A DNA stretch of 64,000 bases, from the NCBI GenBank assembly GCA_038228295.1, contig JBBRPH010000010.1:1-64000 (forward strand). The letters run 5' to 3'. The notes below the pieces were generated by a model, which worked only from the letters and a program-made list of their open reading frames with translations, ran no database searches and had not been told where the DNA came from. Of the stretch, positions 52,686 through 61,222 are shown piece after piece. Position 1 is the first letter of the stretch. Each line of letters opens with the position of its first letter. A program made the translations under genes and the position numbers. This DNA is from JAICKM01 sp038228295 (GTDB taxonomy: Bacteria; Chloroflexota; Chloroflexia; QHBQ01; JAICKM01).

Positions 52686-53816
52686 GTCTCCGTGTCTCTG
52701 GGTCGCTAGGTCGAACAGGCCGCGGCGCGTTTGTGTAGTTAGGCGCAGCAACGGCAGGGCGGGGGCGGCCAACAGGGCCAGCCCTGCGCCGATGATCGGC
52801 TCAAACGGCGGCCAAGCCAGTTGCAGGTAGGGCGAGTACACCCACCAGCCGGCCCGCGTAGCCCACACTCCCACTGTCACGACCAGCGACAAGGTCAACG
52901 CCACACATACGCCGCTGTCGCGCCGCCGCCAGATCTCGCGTCGGTAGCGGCTTTGGTGGCTCAGGTGGCCCAGCGCCCGCAAGGCCCAGCCTAGCCCCAG
53001 CAATCCTGCGAGCACCAGCGCCGCGCCGCCGGTCGGGGTTTGTCGGAAGTAGATCAACAAGAACGCACCCACTGCTACGGCCCCCGTGCCGCCCAGCAGC
53101 GCGGCGCGGATGCGACGTTGGGCCGCGGCGGCCCCACCGGTTGGGTCGGTGGTGCGGTGGGAAAAGCCGCGCGCTTCCATCGCTTCGGCCAACTGGATCG
53201 CTCGCTCCAGCCCGCCGGCCAGCAGCGGCACGGCTAACGGCAGCAGCGCGCCGGAACCGCGAAAGCGGTGGCCGCGTAACTGTTGCGCCTCGCGGATCTC
53301 TCGCACCCGTGTAATCGTCTGCGGCACATAAGCCAGGCCGATGGCCGTGACCAGTCCCGCCTGCGATAGGGCGGCCGGGATGGCGCGCAGTAGCGCGTAG
53401 GTATCGGCTCCCAGGTTGAACGTGCCGGCCACGATCAGCACCACCACGACAGCCAACCCGCCCAGCGCGCCGTAGGTAAAACCTTCCACCGTCAACGGTC
53501 CGCCGATCAGCGGCCACTCGCGTGGTAGCGTCAATAGCACAGTTGCGCCCAAGTGTGACCCCAGGCCGTTGAACCCGGCGGCCACCGTCGCCAGGAGCAG
53601 CCCCACGCGCAGAAACCAGCCCCAACTATGGCGGCGTGGGTCAGCGGCATCCGGCCCGGCGGCTTGCTCGTAGGCCGCCGCCGCCTCGTCTACCGCTCGC
53701 GCCGCCAGCGCGATCAGCACCAGATAGAGCGGATTGCGCGTGAGCAGTGCCGCCGTTCCCGCCGCCGCCAACCAAAGCAGCCAAGTACGGGTATGGTACG
53801 CTACCGCCACACGCAA
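52677..53816 (-). CDS. ecfT: ECF transporter transmembrane component EcfT
   Basis: 379 aa, of which the N-terminal ~60 are extra membrane sequence. Coupling-helix motifs are present: IREAQQLRGHRFRG, and AIQLAEAMEARGF with the Ala-Arg-Gly signature that contacts the ATPases. About six to eight membrane helices. It links the S component to the ATP-binding subunits. It lies 18 nt after the barrel-protein gene, so the operon order is barrel, EcfT, EcfA, S component. Confidence 0.92.
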   Translation of the reverse strand: MRVAVAYHTRTWLLWLAAAGTAALLTRNPLYLVLIALAARAVDEAAAAYEQAAGPDAADPRRHSWGWFLRVGLLLATVAAGFNGLGSHLGATVLLTLPREWPLIGGPLTVEGFTYGALGGLAVVVVLIVAGTFNLGADTYALLRAIPAALSQAGLVTAIGLAYVPQTITRVREIREAQQLRGHRFRGSGALLPLAVPLLAGGLERAIQLAEAMEARGFSHRTTDPTGGAAAAQRRIRAALLGGTGAVAVGAFLLIYFRQTPTGGAALVLAGLLGLGWALRALGHLSHQSRYRREIWRRRDSGVCVALTLSLVVTVGVWATRAGWWVYSPYLQLAWPPFEPIIGAGLALLAAPALPLLRLTTQTRRGLFDLATQRHGDEC

Positions 53817-53833
53817 TCCCTCCTGTGTACCGG

Positions 53834-54973
53834 TTAGCGCGTCACGCGGTGTGCGCGCAACCGGCTACCGCCAGCCAGCAACGCCGCCGCGATCAGGGCT
53901 AGGGCGACGAGTAACGGATTCATGCCTGCGCCGGTGTTCGGCATCCCCGGATAGGGGTTAGCCGTGCCGCCGGTGCCGCCGGGCAGGTGCGTGGGCTGCC
54001 CGTTCATCAAGTAATCGCTGTAGCGGATCGGCAGCACCGCGCCGGCCAGCGCCGGCAGTGCCTGATAGGTCGCCCCGGCATTGTCATCGGCCTGAGTGGC
54101 CTGGTAGCGAAACGCTCCATCGGCGTTTTGCAGGCTGCGGAGCAGATCAAGCGCACTCCGGCCGCCCTGTTGCCAGCTCGTGCCGGCCGGATTTTCGCCC
54201 GCCGCACGCAGGCCCATGATCGCCAGCGCGGTCGAGTTGCTGTCGCTCTCTGCGCCCGGCCCCTTCTGGTAGGCGAAGCCGCCGTCCGCGTTCTGCTGCG
54301 CGTGTAGATAGGTGAGCGCCTGGCCGCCGATAAAGCGGGTTGGGCCATGGCCGGCTAGGGCTTGCAGCACCAAGCCGGAGGTGTTGGTGTCGGCTTTACC
54401 TGCCTCTTTGGCACCGTCGAAGGCCCAGCCCCCGTCTGCCGCCTGTGCGCCCAGCAGCCAGTCAAGCGCCGGGCCGGGCACTTGCTGCCCCGTCGCACTC
54501 AAGGCCAGGATCACCAACGCTTGGCCGGTCACATCTTTGCCGTAGTGGCCGCTTGTTGCGTCATAGCTATCGGTGATCACTTTCAGCAAGTCTACGCCGC
54601 CGAAATTATGCAGATCCAATGCAGGGCCGGCGGCTACCTGCGCGAGTATCACTTTGGCCGCCGCGCCGGGCGTCTTGGCGTAATCTTTGGCTTTGCCTGC
54701 GAGAAAACCGGCCGGCAATACCCCGTTCTCGGCTACTGGGGTGCGCGCCGCCGCAGTCAGGCCGAATAGTGCGTCGGCAGTAGACCCCACACCGAAGCCG
54801 GGGAACGAGCTGTCGGGCTGCTGTTGGCCCAGCGTCCAATCGGCGGCTTTTTTCACCGCTGCGTCATACGGCCCCAGCGTCGGCGCTGCCGCCACCGGCA
54901 GCACCATGCCTAGCACCGCTACCAGCAACAGCAAGCCGGCCGCGCCCATCTTGGTCAAAAATGTCTGTTTCAA
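53834..54973 (-). CDS. Exported squalene-cyclase-like alpha/alpha-barrel protein with LPXTG-like anchor (intrinsic-factor-like)
   Basis: 379 aa. Residues 1-30 are a signal peptide (LLLLVAVLGMVLPVAAAP). Residues ~35-325 hold five or six prenyltransferase/squalene-cyclase repeats: WLLGAQAADGGWAF, YLHAQQNADGGFAYQ, LLRSLQNADGAFRYQ. The C-terminus MPNTG, a hydrophobic helix and RLRAHR resemble a sortase signal. The riboswitch start makes it the first gene of the B12 operon. The same alpha6/alpha6 barrel forms the cobalamin-binding alpha domain of animal intrinsic factor and transcobalamin; the beta (DUF4430) domain is absent here. An extracellular cobalamin-capture role is inference. The start is TTG 54973 behind GGAGGA. 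Confidence 0.82.
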   Translation of the reverse strand: MKQTFLTKMGAAGLLLLVAVLGMVLPVAAAPTLGPYDAAVKKAADWTLGQQQPDSSFPGFGVGSTADALFGLTAAARTPVAENGVLPAGFLAGKAKDYAKTPGAAAKVILAQVAAGPALDLHNFGGVDLLKVITDSYDATSGHYGKDVTGQALVILALSATGQQVPGPALDWLLGAQAADGGWAFDGAKEAGKADTNTSGLVLQALAGHGPTRFIGGQALTYLHAQQNADGGFAYQKGPGAESDSNSTALAIMGLRAAGENPAGTSWQQGGRSALDLLRSLQNADGAFRYQATQADDNAGATYQALPALAGAVLPIRYSDYLMNGQPTHLPGGTGGTANPYPGMPNTGAGMNPLLVALALIAAALLAGGSRLRAHRVTR

Positions 54974-55032
54974 CTACTTACTCCTCCTAATACTACGTTA
55001 GCGGTAATCGCCAACCGGCCACGCCGGACAAC

Positions 55033-55059
55033 AAAAAACCCTCTCCAATGGGGAGAGGG
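55033..55059 (-). terminator. Intrinsic terminator of the cobalamin riboswitch
   Basis: The minus strand reads CCCTCTCC, a 5-nt loop, GGAGAGGG, then TTTTTT (complement of 55033-55038). It sits between aptamer and first gene, so bound cobalamin should favour termination. Confidence 0.9.
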
Positions 55060-55290
55060 GTCTAATCAGGATACGGACCGGCAGGCGGTCCGGCTCCCAC
55101 CCCCTTTCGCACGAAGGATGTGGAGCAAACTGCGTGGTGGGTAGTCTGACTTGTCGCCCTAGTGGGCGGCTTACAGTTGCGGCACAGCGCCGGACTCGCA
55201 CCGGCTTCCCCCAGTGGGTTACAGGCATCCGGGCCTGCAACGCCACGCGGTTGCATTAATTGGAAACGAGGCGCGACACCCGCGCCCATG
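55060..55290 (-). ncRNA. Cobalamin riboswitch aptamer
   Basis: On the minus strand the conserved core reads AAGCCGGTGCGAGTCCGGCG, then CTGTGCCGCAACTGTAAGC, followed by the B12-box region GACAAGTCAGACTACC. These are the hallmark blocks of the AdoCbl-class aptamer. A pyrimidine/purine-rich stretch after it (GGGGGTGGGAGCCGGACC) could form an antiterminator. Adenosylcobalamin should switch off the ECF operon when internal B12 is plentiful. Confidence 0.95.
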
Positions 55291-55297
55291 CGGACGG

Positions 55298-55327
55298 AGT
55301 ATAGCATAGACCCGTCGCCTGCGTCAA
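55298..55327 (-). promoter_or_regulatory. Promoter of the cobalamin-uptake operon
   Basis: Minus-strand TTGACG (55322-55327), 18 bp, TATACT (55298-55303), placed so that the transcript begins just before the riboswitch. Confidence 0.75.
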
Positions 55328-55358
55328 GGATCGATTCTGTGCTCGCTGCCTCTGCCCT

Positions 55359-57986
55359 TTACTCGTCGGCCTGTAGCACCAGCGTCGTCACGGCGGCAGC
55401 GGCTACTGCGGCGGGTGAGAACGGCAGCGGGGCATAGTCGCCGTGTTGCCAGCGGGTAAGTTGGTCGCGATAATGAGATGCGGCGGGGTGGCCGCTCTGG
55501 CCGCCGGCGAGGATAGTACGTCCGCTGTCCCACGCGCCGAGATCGAATAATTGGCGGTAGGAGACGCTGTTGCCGCCGTTTTTGAGTGGCGCGGTGGGCA
55601 GAGTCGCGCTCATGCAGACGGTATCGCGGTCGCCGCCGACCGGCAGCGGTGGCGGGTTGAACAGGCGACTGAGCGGTGGCAGCAGACCCAACGGGTGGGC
55701 CGGGCGCACACGATGCACGCGGCCCCAACGCCAGCGGCGCACATCGCGCCCCAGGCGGCGGCGCAACAGGCGTAGGCTGTCGCCCAGACTAGCTTCCAAG
55801 AGCGCAGCCCAGTCCGGCACCGGCACAGCGGGTGTGGGGCCGGCCAGCGCGACCAGCCAGGCGTGGTCGTCGGCGGCTAGGGCGCGTAGCAGGCGCGGTA
55901 CGCAGCGGGCGACATATTGCGTGCTTTGCGTCACCGGCTGGGTGGACACGCCTAGGTACTGATCGAGTAGTGCCGGATCGGGGAAGGCCAGACCATAGAC
56001 GCGCCGTGTCAGATAGTGCAGCGTCACGCTGTAAATCGTCGCCGCCGAACTGCCGCGCTCCATGTGCCCGTCCCAGCCGGCCAGGGCGGTGAGTGCGGCC
56101 TCGCGTAACGCCCTGATGCGGCCCGTCGGCCCCGGTCGGCTGCCCAATCGCTCCACCAGCAAGCGGCTAAAGCTGTGACCGGGCGCGCTGTAAATATCGC
56201 GCTGAATGGCCGCGCAGCTATCCAGCGTGTGCTGTGGCTGCGCTTCGATCAGAGCGCTGATACGCCGGGCGCGGTGGCCGCTGATCCACTCGCGGCTCAG
56301 GAAATAGGGATACTCCGGTCCCACGATGCGATTATTCGCTGTGACCACATAGCCGCAGGCGGGATTGTAGCTGTGCGGCATCTCGTCAAAGGGAATGGTG
56401 CCCTGCCACTCATAGGTGCCTGTCCAGCCGGGCATCGGCAGCACGCCTTGGCCCTTAGCCCGCAGCGGCACGCGGCCCAGCAAATGGTAGCCGATGTTGC
56501 CGCCGCTGTCGGCATAGACCATGTTGATGCAGGGCGCGGCCCATTCGCGCACTGCGGCCCGAAAACTAGTCCAATCGTGCGCCCGGTCCAAGTCCAGCAC
56601 AGCCTGCAACGTGGGCGCAGGCGTGAGCGCGGTCCAGCGCAAGGCCAGCGCCGTGTGGAATGCCGAAGGCGGCAGAGACGCCGCATCTGCGTCTAGCTCC
56701 CCGCTCTTTGTAGCAGCGGGATCGGGGCTGAGGTCGGCCCGGCGATGCGGCAGGTTCCACAGGGTTGCGCCGGGCCGCAGCCATTTTCCGCCTTCGGGGT
56801 GCCAGTCGCCATTGATTACCGGACCGTGGCGGGTGATCAACACATCTTCGATCACGGGACGCGGCCGGCCGCGCACGCGGATGCGTTCGCTGACCACCTC
56901 GGCCCGTTCCCAGCCGTCGCCCCAGGCCACTAGCGTCGGGTCGGTCGGGTGCAATCGCTCCACATACAGGTCTTGCGCGTCCACCATCGCGTTGGTGATA
57001 CCCCAGGCGCAATGCCGATTGTGGCCGATGATCAGGCCGGGGCTGCCCAGGAAGCCCGCGCCCGCCACATCGTAGCCGCCGCCCGTCAGGTGACTCAGGT
57101 GCCAGATCGAGGGTAGCAGCAGCGGCAGGTGCGGATCGTTCGCCAGTAGCGCGTGGCCGTCGGCGCTGCGCGAGGCATGGATCGCCCAGCCGTTGCTGGC
57201 CGGTATGGCGCTTTGCAGCAGCCCGCCCAGACCGGTGTGTTGCACCAAATCGCTGTACTCGGCCAGCAGATCGGCAATTGGTTCATCCAAGTCGGCCAGG
57301 TTTATACCCGGCTCGGCACTAAGGGGACCGCCGCCCGGATAGACCGGCTCCAGCGCCGCCGCCCGCTCGGCTCCCAGCGCCCGCACCAACCGGGCGCGCA
57401 CCAGTTCGCTCTCCCAGTTGCCGCCCAGTCCCCAGGCCATCAGCTTGGCCCACACCAGGCAGTCACTTGGCTGCCAGGGTTCCGGTTCGTAGGCCAGCAA
57501 CGCGCATTCGACCGGCAGCGCACGGTGCGCTATCGCCCAGTCCAGGTAGGCGTTGACCCCACGGCTATACGCGGCTACGGCTTCGGCGGCTTCGGCGGGC
57601 AGCACGGCGGTCTCGGCTACGGCGGAAGCGGCCAAGCGGAAGCGGCGCGCCAGCAGGTCGCTCGCCAGTGCCGGAGGCCCCAGCAGTTCGGCCAACCGTC
57701 CGGCTCCTGCCCGCCGCTGGAAATCCATTTGCCAAAAGCGATCTTGCGCCTGCACATAGCCCTGCGCGGTGAACAGGTCGGCGGCGCTTTCGGCCTGGAT
57801 ATGCGGGATGCCCCAACTATCGCGCAGCACCCGCACCGGCCTGCCGACCGGACAGGCCAGCGTGCCCTCAACGGGCGGCACGGCACGTTGCAGCCGGCGC
57901 TGTAGCCCCGCGCGCGCCGTCAGCGCGACAACCGGTAGGCCGGTAGCCAGCGTGGCGGCCAGTCGCCGCCGGGGCGGGCGACTCAT
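55359..57986 (-). CDS. Penicillin acylase-family Ntn hydrolase
   Basis: 875 aa, a typical precursor length. The N-terminal ~35 residues are basic then hydrophobic (ATLATGLPVVALTA), a likely export signal. The alpha part starts at VLRDSWGIPHIQAESAADLF. The autocleavage site is IPASNGWAI with Ser264 as new N-terminal nucleophile. LLANDPHLPL and WGITNAMVDAQDLY follow, and ARRISALIEAQPQHT lies in the beta part. The family hydrolyses amide bonds of beta-lactams, acyl-homoserine lactones or related acyl amides; quorum quenching or nutrient scavenging is possible. A small insert near residue 425 (AATKSGELDADAAS) is low-complexity. Confidence 0.93.
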   Translation of the reverse strand: MSRPPRRRLAATLATGLPVVALTARAGLQRRLQRAVPPVEGTLACPVGRPVRVLRDSWGIPHIQAESAADLFTAQGYVQAQDRFWQMDFQRRAGAGRLAELLGPPALASDLLARRFRLAASAVAETAVLPAEAAEAVAAYSRGVNAYLDWAIAHRALPVECALLAYEPEPWQPSDCLVWAKLMAWGLGGNWESELVRARLVRALGAERAAALEPVYPGGGPLSAEPGINLADLDEPIADLLAEYSDLVQHTGLGGLLQSAIPASNGWAIHASRSADGHALLANDPHLPLLLPSIWHLSHLTGGGYDVAGAGFLGSPGLIIGHNRHCAWGITNAMVDAQDLYVERLHPTDPTLVAWGDGWERAEVVSERIRVRGRPRPVIEDVLITRHGPVINGDWHPEGGKWLRPGATLWNLPHRRADLSPDPAATKSGELDADAASLPPSAFHTALALRWTALTPAPTLQAVLDLDRAHDWTSFRAAVREWAAPCINMVYADSGGNIGYHLLGRVPLRAKGQGVLPMPGWTGTYEWQGTIPFDEMPHSYNPACGYVVTANNRIVGPEYPYFLSREWISGHRARRISALIEAQPQHTLDSCAAIQRDIYSAPGHSFSRLLVERLGSRPGPTGRIRALREAALTALAGWDGHMERGSSAATIYSVTLHYLTRRVYGLAFPDPALLDQYLGVSTQPVTQSTQYVARCVPRLLRALAADDHAWLVALAGPTPAVPVPDWAALLEASLGDSLRLLRRRLGRDVRRWRWGRVHRVRPAHPLGLLPPLSRLFNPPPLPVGGDRDTVCMSATLPTAPLKNGGNSVSYRQLFDLGAWDSGRTILAGGQSGHPAASHYRDQLTRWQHGDYAPLPFSPAAVAAAAVTTLVLQADE

Positions 57987-58612
57987 GGCGGGCTTTCGTC
58001 GAGCCAGTGCCAGAAATTGGCCCGATAATGTGCGGCACTATACCAGCCGGCGCGCTCCGGTGGCCCATCGTACACCTCACCCATCACCGCCCAGGTGAGT
58101 TCCTGTAACGCCGTCTCCGGCCCGTCCAGCACCGCGATGTCCGCAGCTAAGCCACCCGTGAACGGTAGCCCCCGATCTAAAGTGAGCCGCGCTGATAGAT
58201 CGCGCAGCGCGGCATACGCCGCAGTTCGTTCGCCTCGGTGGACCAGCCGCAGCATGGCGCGAAAATCGTCGCTCGCGGCCCGCGCTGCGGCCTCGCGTGC
58301 CGGATCAATGGCCGCAAACTCCGACACATTCAATTGGATCGTCTCTTCAGTCGGCACCTGTTGCAACTCATCAAGCAGCAGGCTGAGGATATTGAAATAT
58401 TCCCATAGATAGGGATCGCTTTGCAGCACATTGATCACCCGGTCGAGGCTGTCGGTTGCCTCCCACGGGGTCGTCTCCCAGCCGCCGAAGCCGCCGGTTG
58501 GCGTATCGAGCGCGCCCGCATCGCGCAGCAGTGCCAGCCAGGCCAACGGGATGCAGCCGTTCTGTTCGAGTTCGCTATACTCGCCAATGGTCAAGTACGC
58601 CGGGTAGGGCAT
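57983..58612 (-). CDS. Hypothetical acidic protein coupled to the acylase
   Basis: 209 aa. Soluble, rich in Trp, Leu and acidic residues, with no export signal. It begins PAYLTIGEYSELEQNG and contains GGFGGWETTPWEATDS and a long helical middle (NILSLLLDELQQVPTEE). I do not recognise a domain. It overlaps the penicillin-acylase-family gene by 4 nt (ATGA), so the two are translationally coupled, and it may be an accessory or immunity-like partner, but this is only position-based. Confidence 0.65.
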   Translation of the reverse strand: MPYPAYLTIGEYSELEQNGCIPLAWLALLRDAGALDTPTGGFGGWETTPWEATDSLDRVINVLQSDPYLWEYFNILSLLLDELQQVPTEETIQLNVSEFAAIDPAREAAARAASDDFRAMLRLVHRGERTAAYAALRDLSARLTLDRGLPFTGGLAADIAVLDGPETALQELTWAVMGEVYDGPPERAGWYSAAHYRANFWHWLDESPP

Positions 58613-58649
58613 GGCTCGGTCTCCTTTGCCCCATTATACACCGGGCTGC

Positions 58650-58697
58650 GTGAAACGTGAAACGTAACGTGGAACAACGACGAGTTCTGACTTCTGA
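58650..58697. repeat. Heptamer arrays (GTGAAAC x2; GTTCTGA, CTTCTGA)
   Basis: GTGAAAC at 58650-58663 is the same unit as near 11504. GTTCTGA and CTTCTGA at 58684-58697 resemble those at 52612. They fill the 118-bp spacer between two minus-strand genes. Confidence 0.75.
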
Positions 58698-58730
58698 ATT
58701 AACAACCGCCGACTGACGGCGGCCCACGGC

Positions 58731-60716
58731 TCACGGAATCGCGGTGACGGCAATCCAGGCTATATCTAGCGCACCGGGGAAAGTGGGCAGCGTCAGGCGT
58801 AACGAGTCCAGCGGGAAGCGGATCGCTGACGCGGGCACATAGGTCCAGTACACGCGCCAGTCCCCGCTGGCGTCGAGGGCCAGCGGGCGCGTGGCCGGGA
58901 TGGGGGCGGCGGGGGCATCCCACGTCCAGGCGGCCGGGCGGGGCAGGCCGCCGGCGGGACTACGCAGGCATAGCGCAAGGCGCAGCCGTTGAGCTATATG
59001 CCCATCCAGCGCTAGAGGCGGCGCGGCGAGTTGCGCCGGACCACCCGGCAAGACCAACTGGGCAAACGCGCTGCCGCCCGGCGGCGGCTTGGCCCCGCCC
59101 GCCGGCCGGCAAGTGAGTGTCGCGCCGCTAACAGTCCAGCCGCGCAGGACGGCTGGATTGCAGGCGCGGTAGTCCCACACCTTGCCGGTGCTCGGAGGTA
59201 CTGCGCCGATGGTAATACCGGTTAGTTCGTCCACGCTGTAAAGCTGGGTGGCGGGGTCGAAGGTCAGGCCGAGATTGTAGATGCCTGCCTGCTTGCCGGG
59301 GCCGAGCGGGATCAACAGCGCTGCTGGGTCAAGCTGCGGTACGGCGCCGGCGCGGGCGGGTTGCCCAACAAAAACCGTCAGCGCCTCGCCCAGCCCATTC
59401 AAGAACACATAACTGCCGTGATAGATCTGCGGTAGGTTTGCCACGTTGACCTGCACCCGGCGACCCGGCAGCGGCTGGATCAGCGCCCTGAGTTCGCCTG
59501 TCAGGTACTCGGTTTGGCGCGAGCTCTGCTGCCAGGGCTGCAATTGTATCCAGGTGAGCGGCGTAATCAGCAGCACCAGCGCGAGGCTGCCTCTCCCGCC
59601 CCAGCGTGCCCAGTTGTGCGCTCCCAGCGCCGTCACGATCAGGCTCGCCGCTGCGACGCAGCCACCCATGAGCGATAGATAGAGCAGCCGACTACCTGCA
59701 CTCTCTGGATTGGTCGGCAGCACCAGGTTCAGCACCGGCACCAGGAACACTCCACCCCAAACAGCCGCCAGGGCCAGAATGCGCCGACAGGCCCAGCCCC
59801 AGCGCGCCAATCCCACCACCAGCGCCACGCTCACAATGGCACCGACCACTTGTACTAGCGGCAGGGGAGCCGCGCTGCGGTTTAGCGGGTTGAGCAGTTG
59901 CAAGCCCGCGCTGACCAGATTCTGCCACCAAAAGTTCTGGATGTCGGTACGCGTATCCACATAGCCGCCGATACGCCCGGAGAATGCTAGGCGAAACAGC
60001 ACAAACCCCGCCGTCAGCGCGGCGAACGGCAGCACCGGCCCTACGAGTCGGCGCAAGCGCGCCCGTCCTGTGCCGGTAGGCGGGTGAGGATCGTCCATAG
60101 CCCAGGCAACCGCAAGGAGCAAGGCGGGCAGCGGCAGCACTGTCTCTTTCATTAATAAGGCGAGGGCATAAGCCGCTAGTCCCGCTATGTATAGCCGCCG
60201 TCCGCCCTCTCGTTGCCAGGCGGCGAACGCCCACACCGCTGCCAGGGCACCTACGCCGGCCCACATATCCCATTGCGCCGATAACCAAGCCACCGGCTCT
60301 GTTGACAAAGGCCAGACGGCGAACAACAACCCGGCTAGCCAACCCTGCCGTCCATCACCACTAATCGCGGTAGCGGCGCGGCCCAGCAACCAGGCCACGG
60401 TCGCGTGCAGGATCAGGCTCAGCACATGGTAGGGTAGGGCTTGGGTGCCAAACAGTGCCGTCCCCAGGTTCCAGGTGATACTGGTGCTGAGGGGCCGGTA
60501 GAACAAGCTGCCTGGCCCGCCCAGCAAGAACGGCTGCGGCCAGGGCTGACGGCTGTTGGCGAGTAGGAGGCCGAAATCGTCGCTAATAAACCAGAGCCAC
60601 AACACCGGCAGCCAGGCGATCATCGCCGCTGTCGGTACTGCTGCCCATGTCCAGCCTGACACCTCCTGCGCGCGTTCGGCATTCTTCACGACGCTACCAC
60701 GCAGCCACGCAGCCAC
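58731..60716 (-). CDS. Polytopic membrane protein, GT-C/TMTC-like
   Basis: 661 aa with about ten membrane helices in the first two thirds. The early loop WFISDDFGLLLANSRQPWP, then FYRPLSTSITWNLGTALFG and LPYHVLSLILHATVAWLLGR, are typical of PMT/TMTC-like GT-C enzymes, where the Asp pair may be catalytic. LPTNPESAGSRLLYLSLMGG lies in a later loop. The last ~230 residues are an extracytoplasmic beta-rich domain. Sugar donor and acceptor are unknown. Heptamer repeats follow the gene. Confidence 0.8.
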   Translation of the reverse strand: MAAWLRGSVVKNAERAQEVSGWTWAAVPTAAMIAWLPVLWLWFISDDFGLLLANSRQPWPQPFLLGGPGSLFYRPLSTSITWNLGTALFGTQALPYHVLSLILHATVAWLLGRAATAISGDGRQGWLAGLLFAVWPLSTEPVAWLSAQWDMWAGVGALAAVWAFAAWQREGGRRLYIAGLAAYALALLMKETVLPLPALLLAVAWAMDDPHPPTGTGRARLRRLVGPVLPFAALTAGFVLFRLAFSGRIGGYVDTRTDIQNFWWQNLVSAGLQLLNPLNRSAAPLPLVQVVGAIVSVALVVGLARWGWACRRILALAAVWGGVFLVPVLNLVLPTNPESAGSRLLYLSLMGGCVAAASLIVTALGAHNWARWGGRGSLALVLLITPLTWIQLQPWQQSSRQTEYLTGELRALIQPLPGRRVQVNVANLPQIYHGSYVFLNGLGEALTVFVGQPARAGAVPQLDPAALLIPLGPGKQAGIYNLGLTFDPATQLYSVDELTGITIGAVPPSTGKVWDYRACNPAVLRGWTVSGATLTCRPAGGAKPPPGGSAFAQLVLPGGPAQLAAPPLALDGHIAQRLRLALCLRSPAGGLPRPAAWTWDAPAAPIPATRPLALDASGDWRVYWTYVPASAIRFPLDSLRLTLPTFPGALDIAWIAVTAIP

Positions 60717-60886
60717 AGAGCGGGACGAGAGTTTATGCGAGGAGTGAAGGTCCGTTTAATAGTCGGTACCGGCCGGCAAAGATCTAACAATTATTGCGTT
60801 CTCCGTGGCTGCGTTTGGTGCACTGATCTCTTCGCGCTATCTTACTCAAGAAAGGCTCTGCTGTGCAACTGCAATTGCGGGGCTGC

Positions 60887-61014
60887 TTACAGTGTGTCGG
60901 CATAAGGGCGCTATAATGGCGGCACCGGTCCGCGCTAGGTGGTGCCGCTTGTTTACATAATTAGCGATTGGGTAAACTTCACGCCCCCCGCCGGCTAGCG
61001 CGACGGGGGGCGTG
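60887..61014 (+). other. Candidate transcribed element with two GC hairpins
   Basis: The 506-bp gap before fabG contains TTACAG (60887-60892), 19 bp, TATAAT (60912-60917), then two hairpins: GCGGCACC/GGTGCCGC (60919-60926 with 60941-60948), and an 11-bp perfect stem CACGCCCCCCG/CGGGGGGCGTG (60980-60990 with 61004-61014). This could be a small RNA or a leader/attenuator for fabG. I see nothing else in 60717-60886. Confidence 0.4.
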
Positions 61015-61136
61015 CTGTGCGTCGGCACGGTGATTTGTGAGGAACCGCGTAGCACAGCGGAAGCGCGCCTGACCGCTGCGGCGGGCAAACTCTACGGTCC
61101 TGCCACCACCACCTACCTGATCCTGCGGCCCGCTGT

Positions 61137-61165
61137 TTGACAAGCGCTGCTGCCTGTGATAAGAT
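61137..61165 (+). promoter_or_regulatory. Promoter of the fabG-fabF operon
   Basis: A perfect TTGACA (61137-61142), exactly 17 bp, TAAGAT (61160-61165), about 58 bp before fabG. Confidence 0.75.
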
Positions 61166-61222
61166 CCGATGGCCCGCTGCATGGCGGTCGGCTGAGGTGT
61201 AGAGCGCAGGAGAGGAGTCGCA

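Noticed and set aside
60977..61139. A short plus-strand frame before fabG ending in YLILRPAV
   Set aside because: About 35-50 codons with no ribosome site, running through a hairpin and up to the -35 box of the fabG promoter; no recognisable domain.
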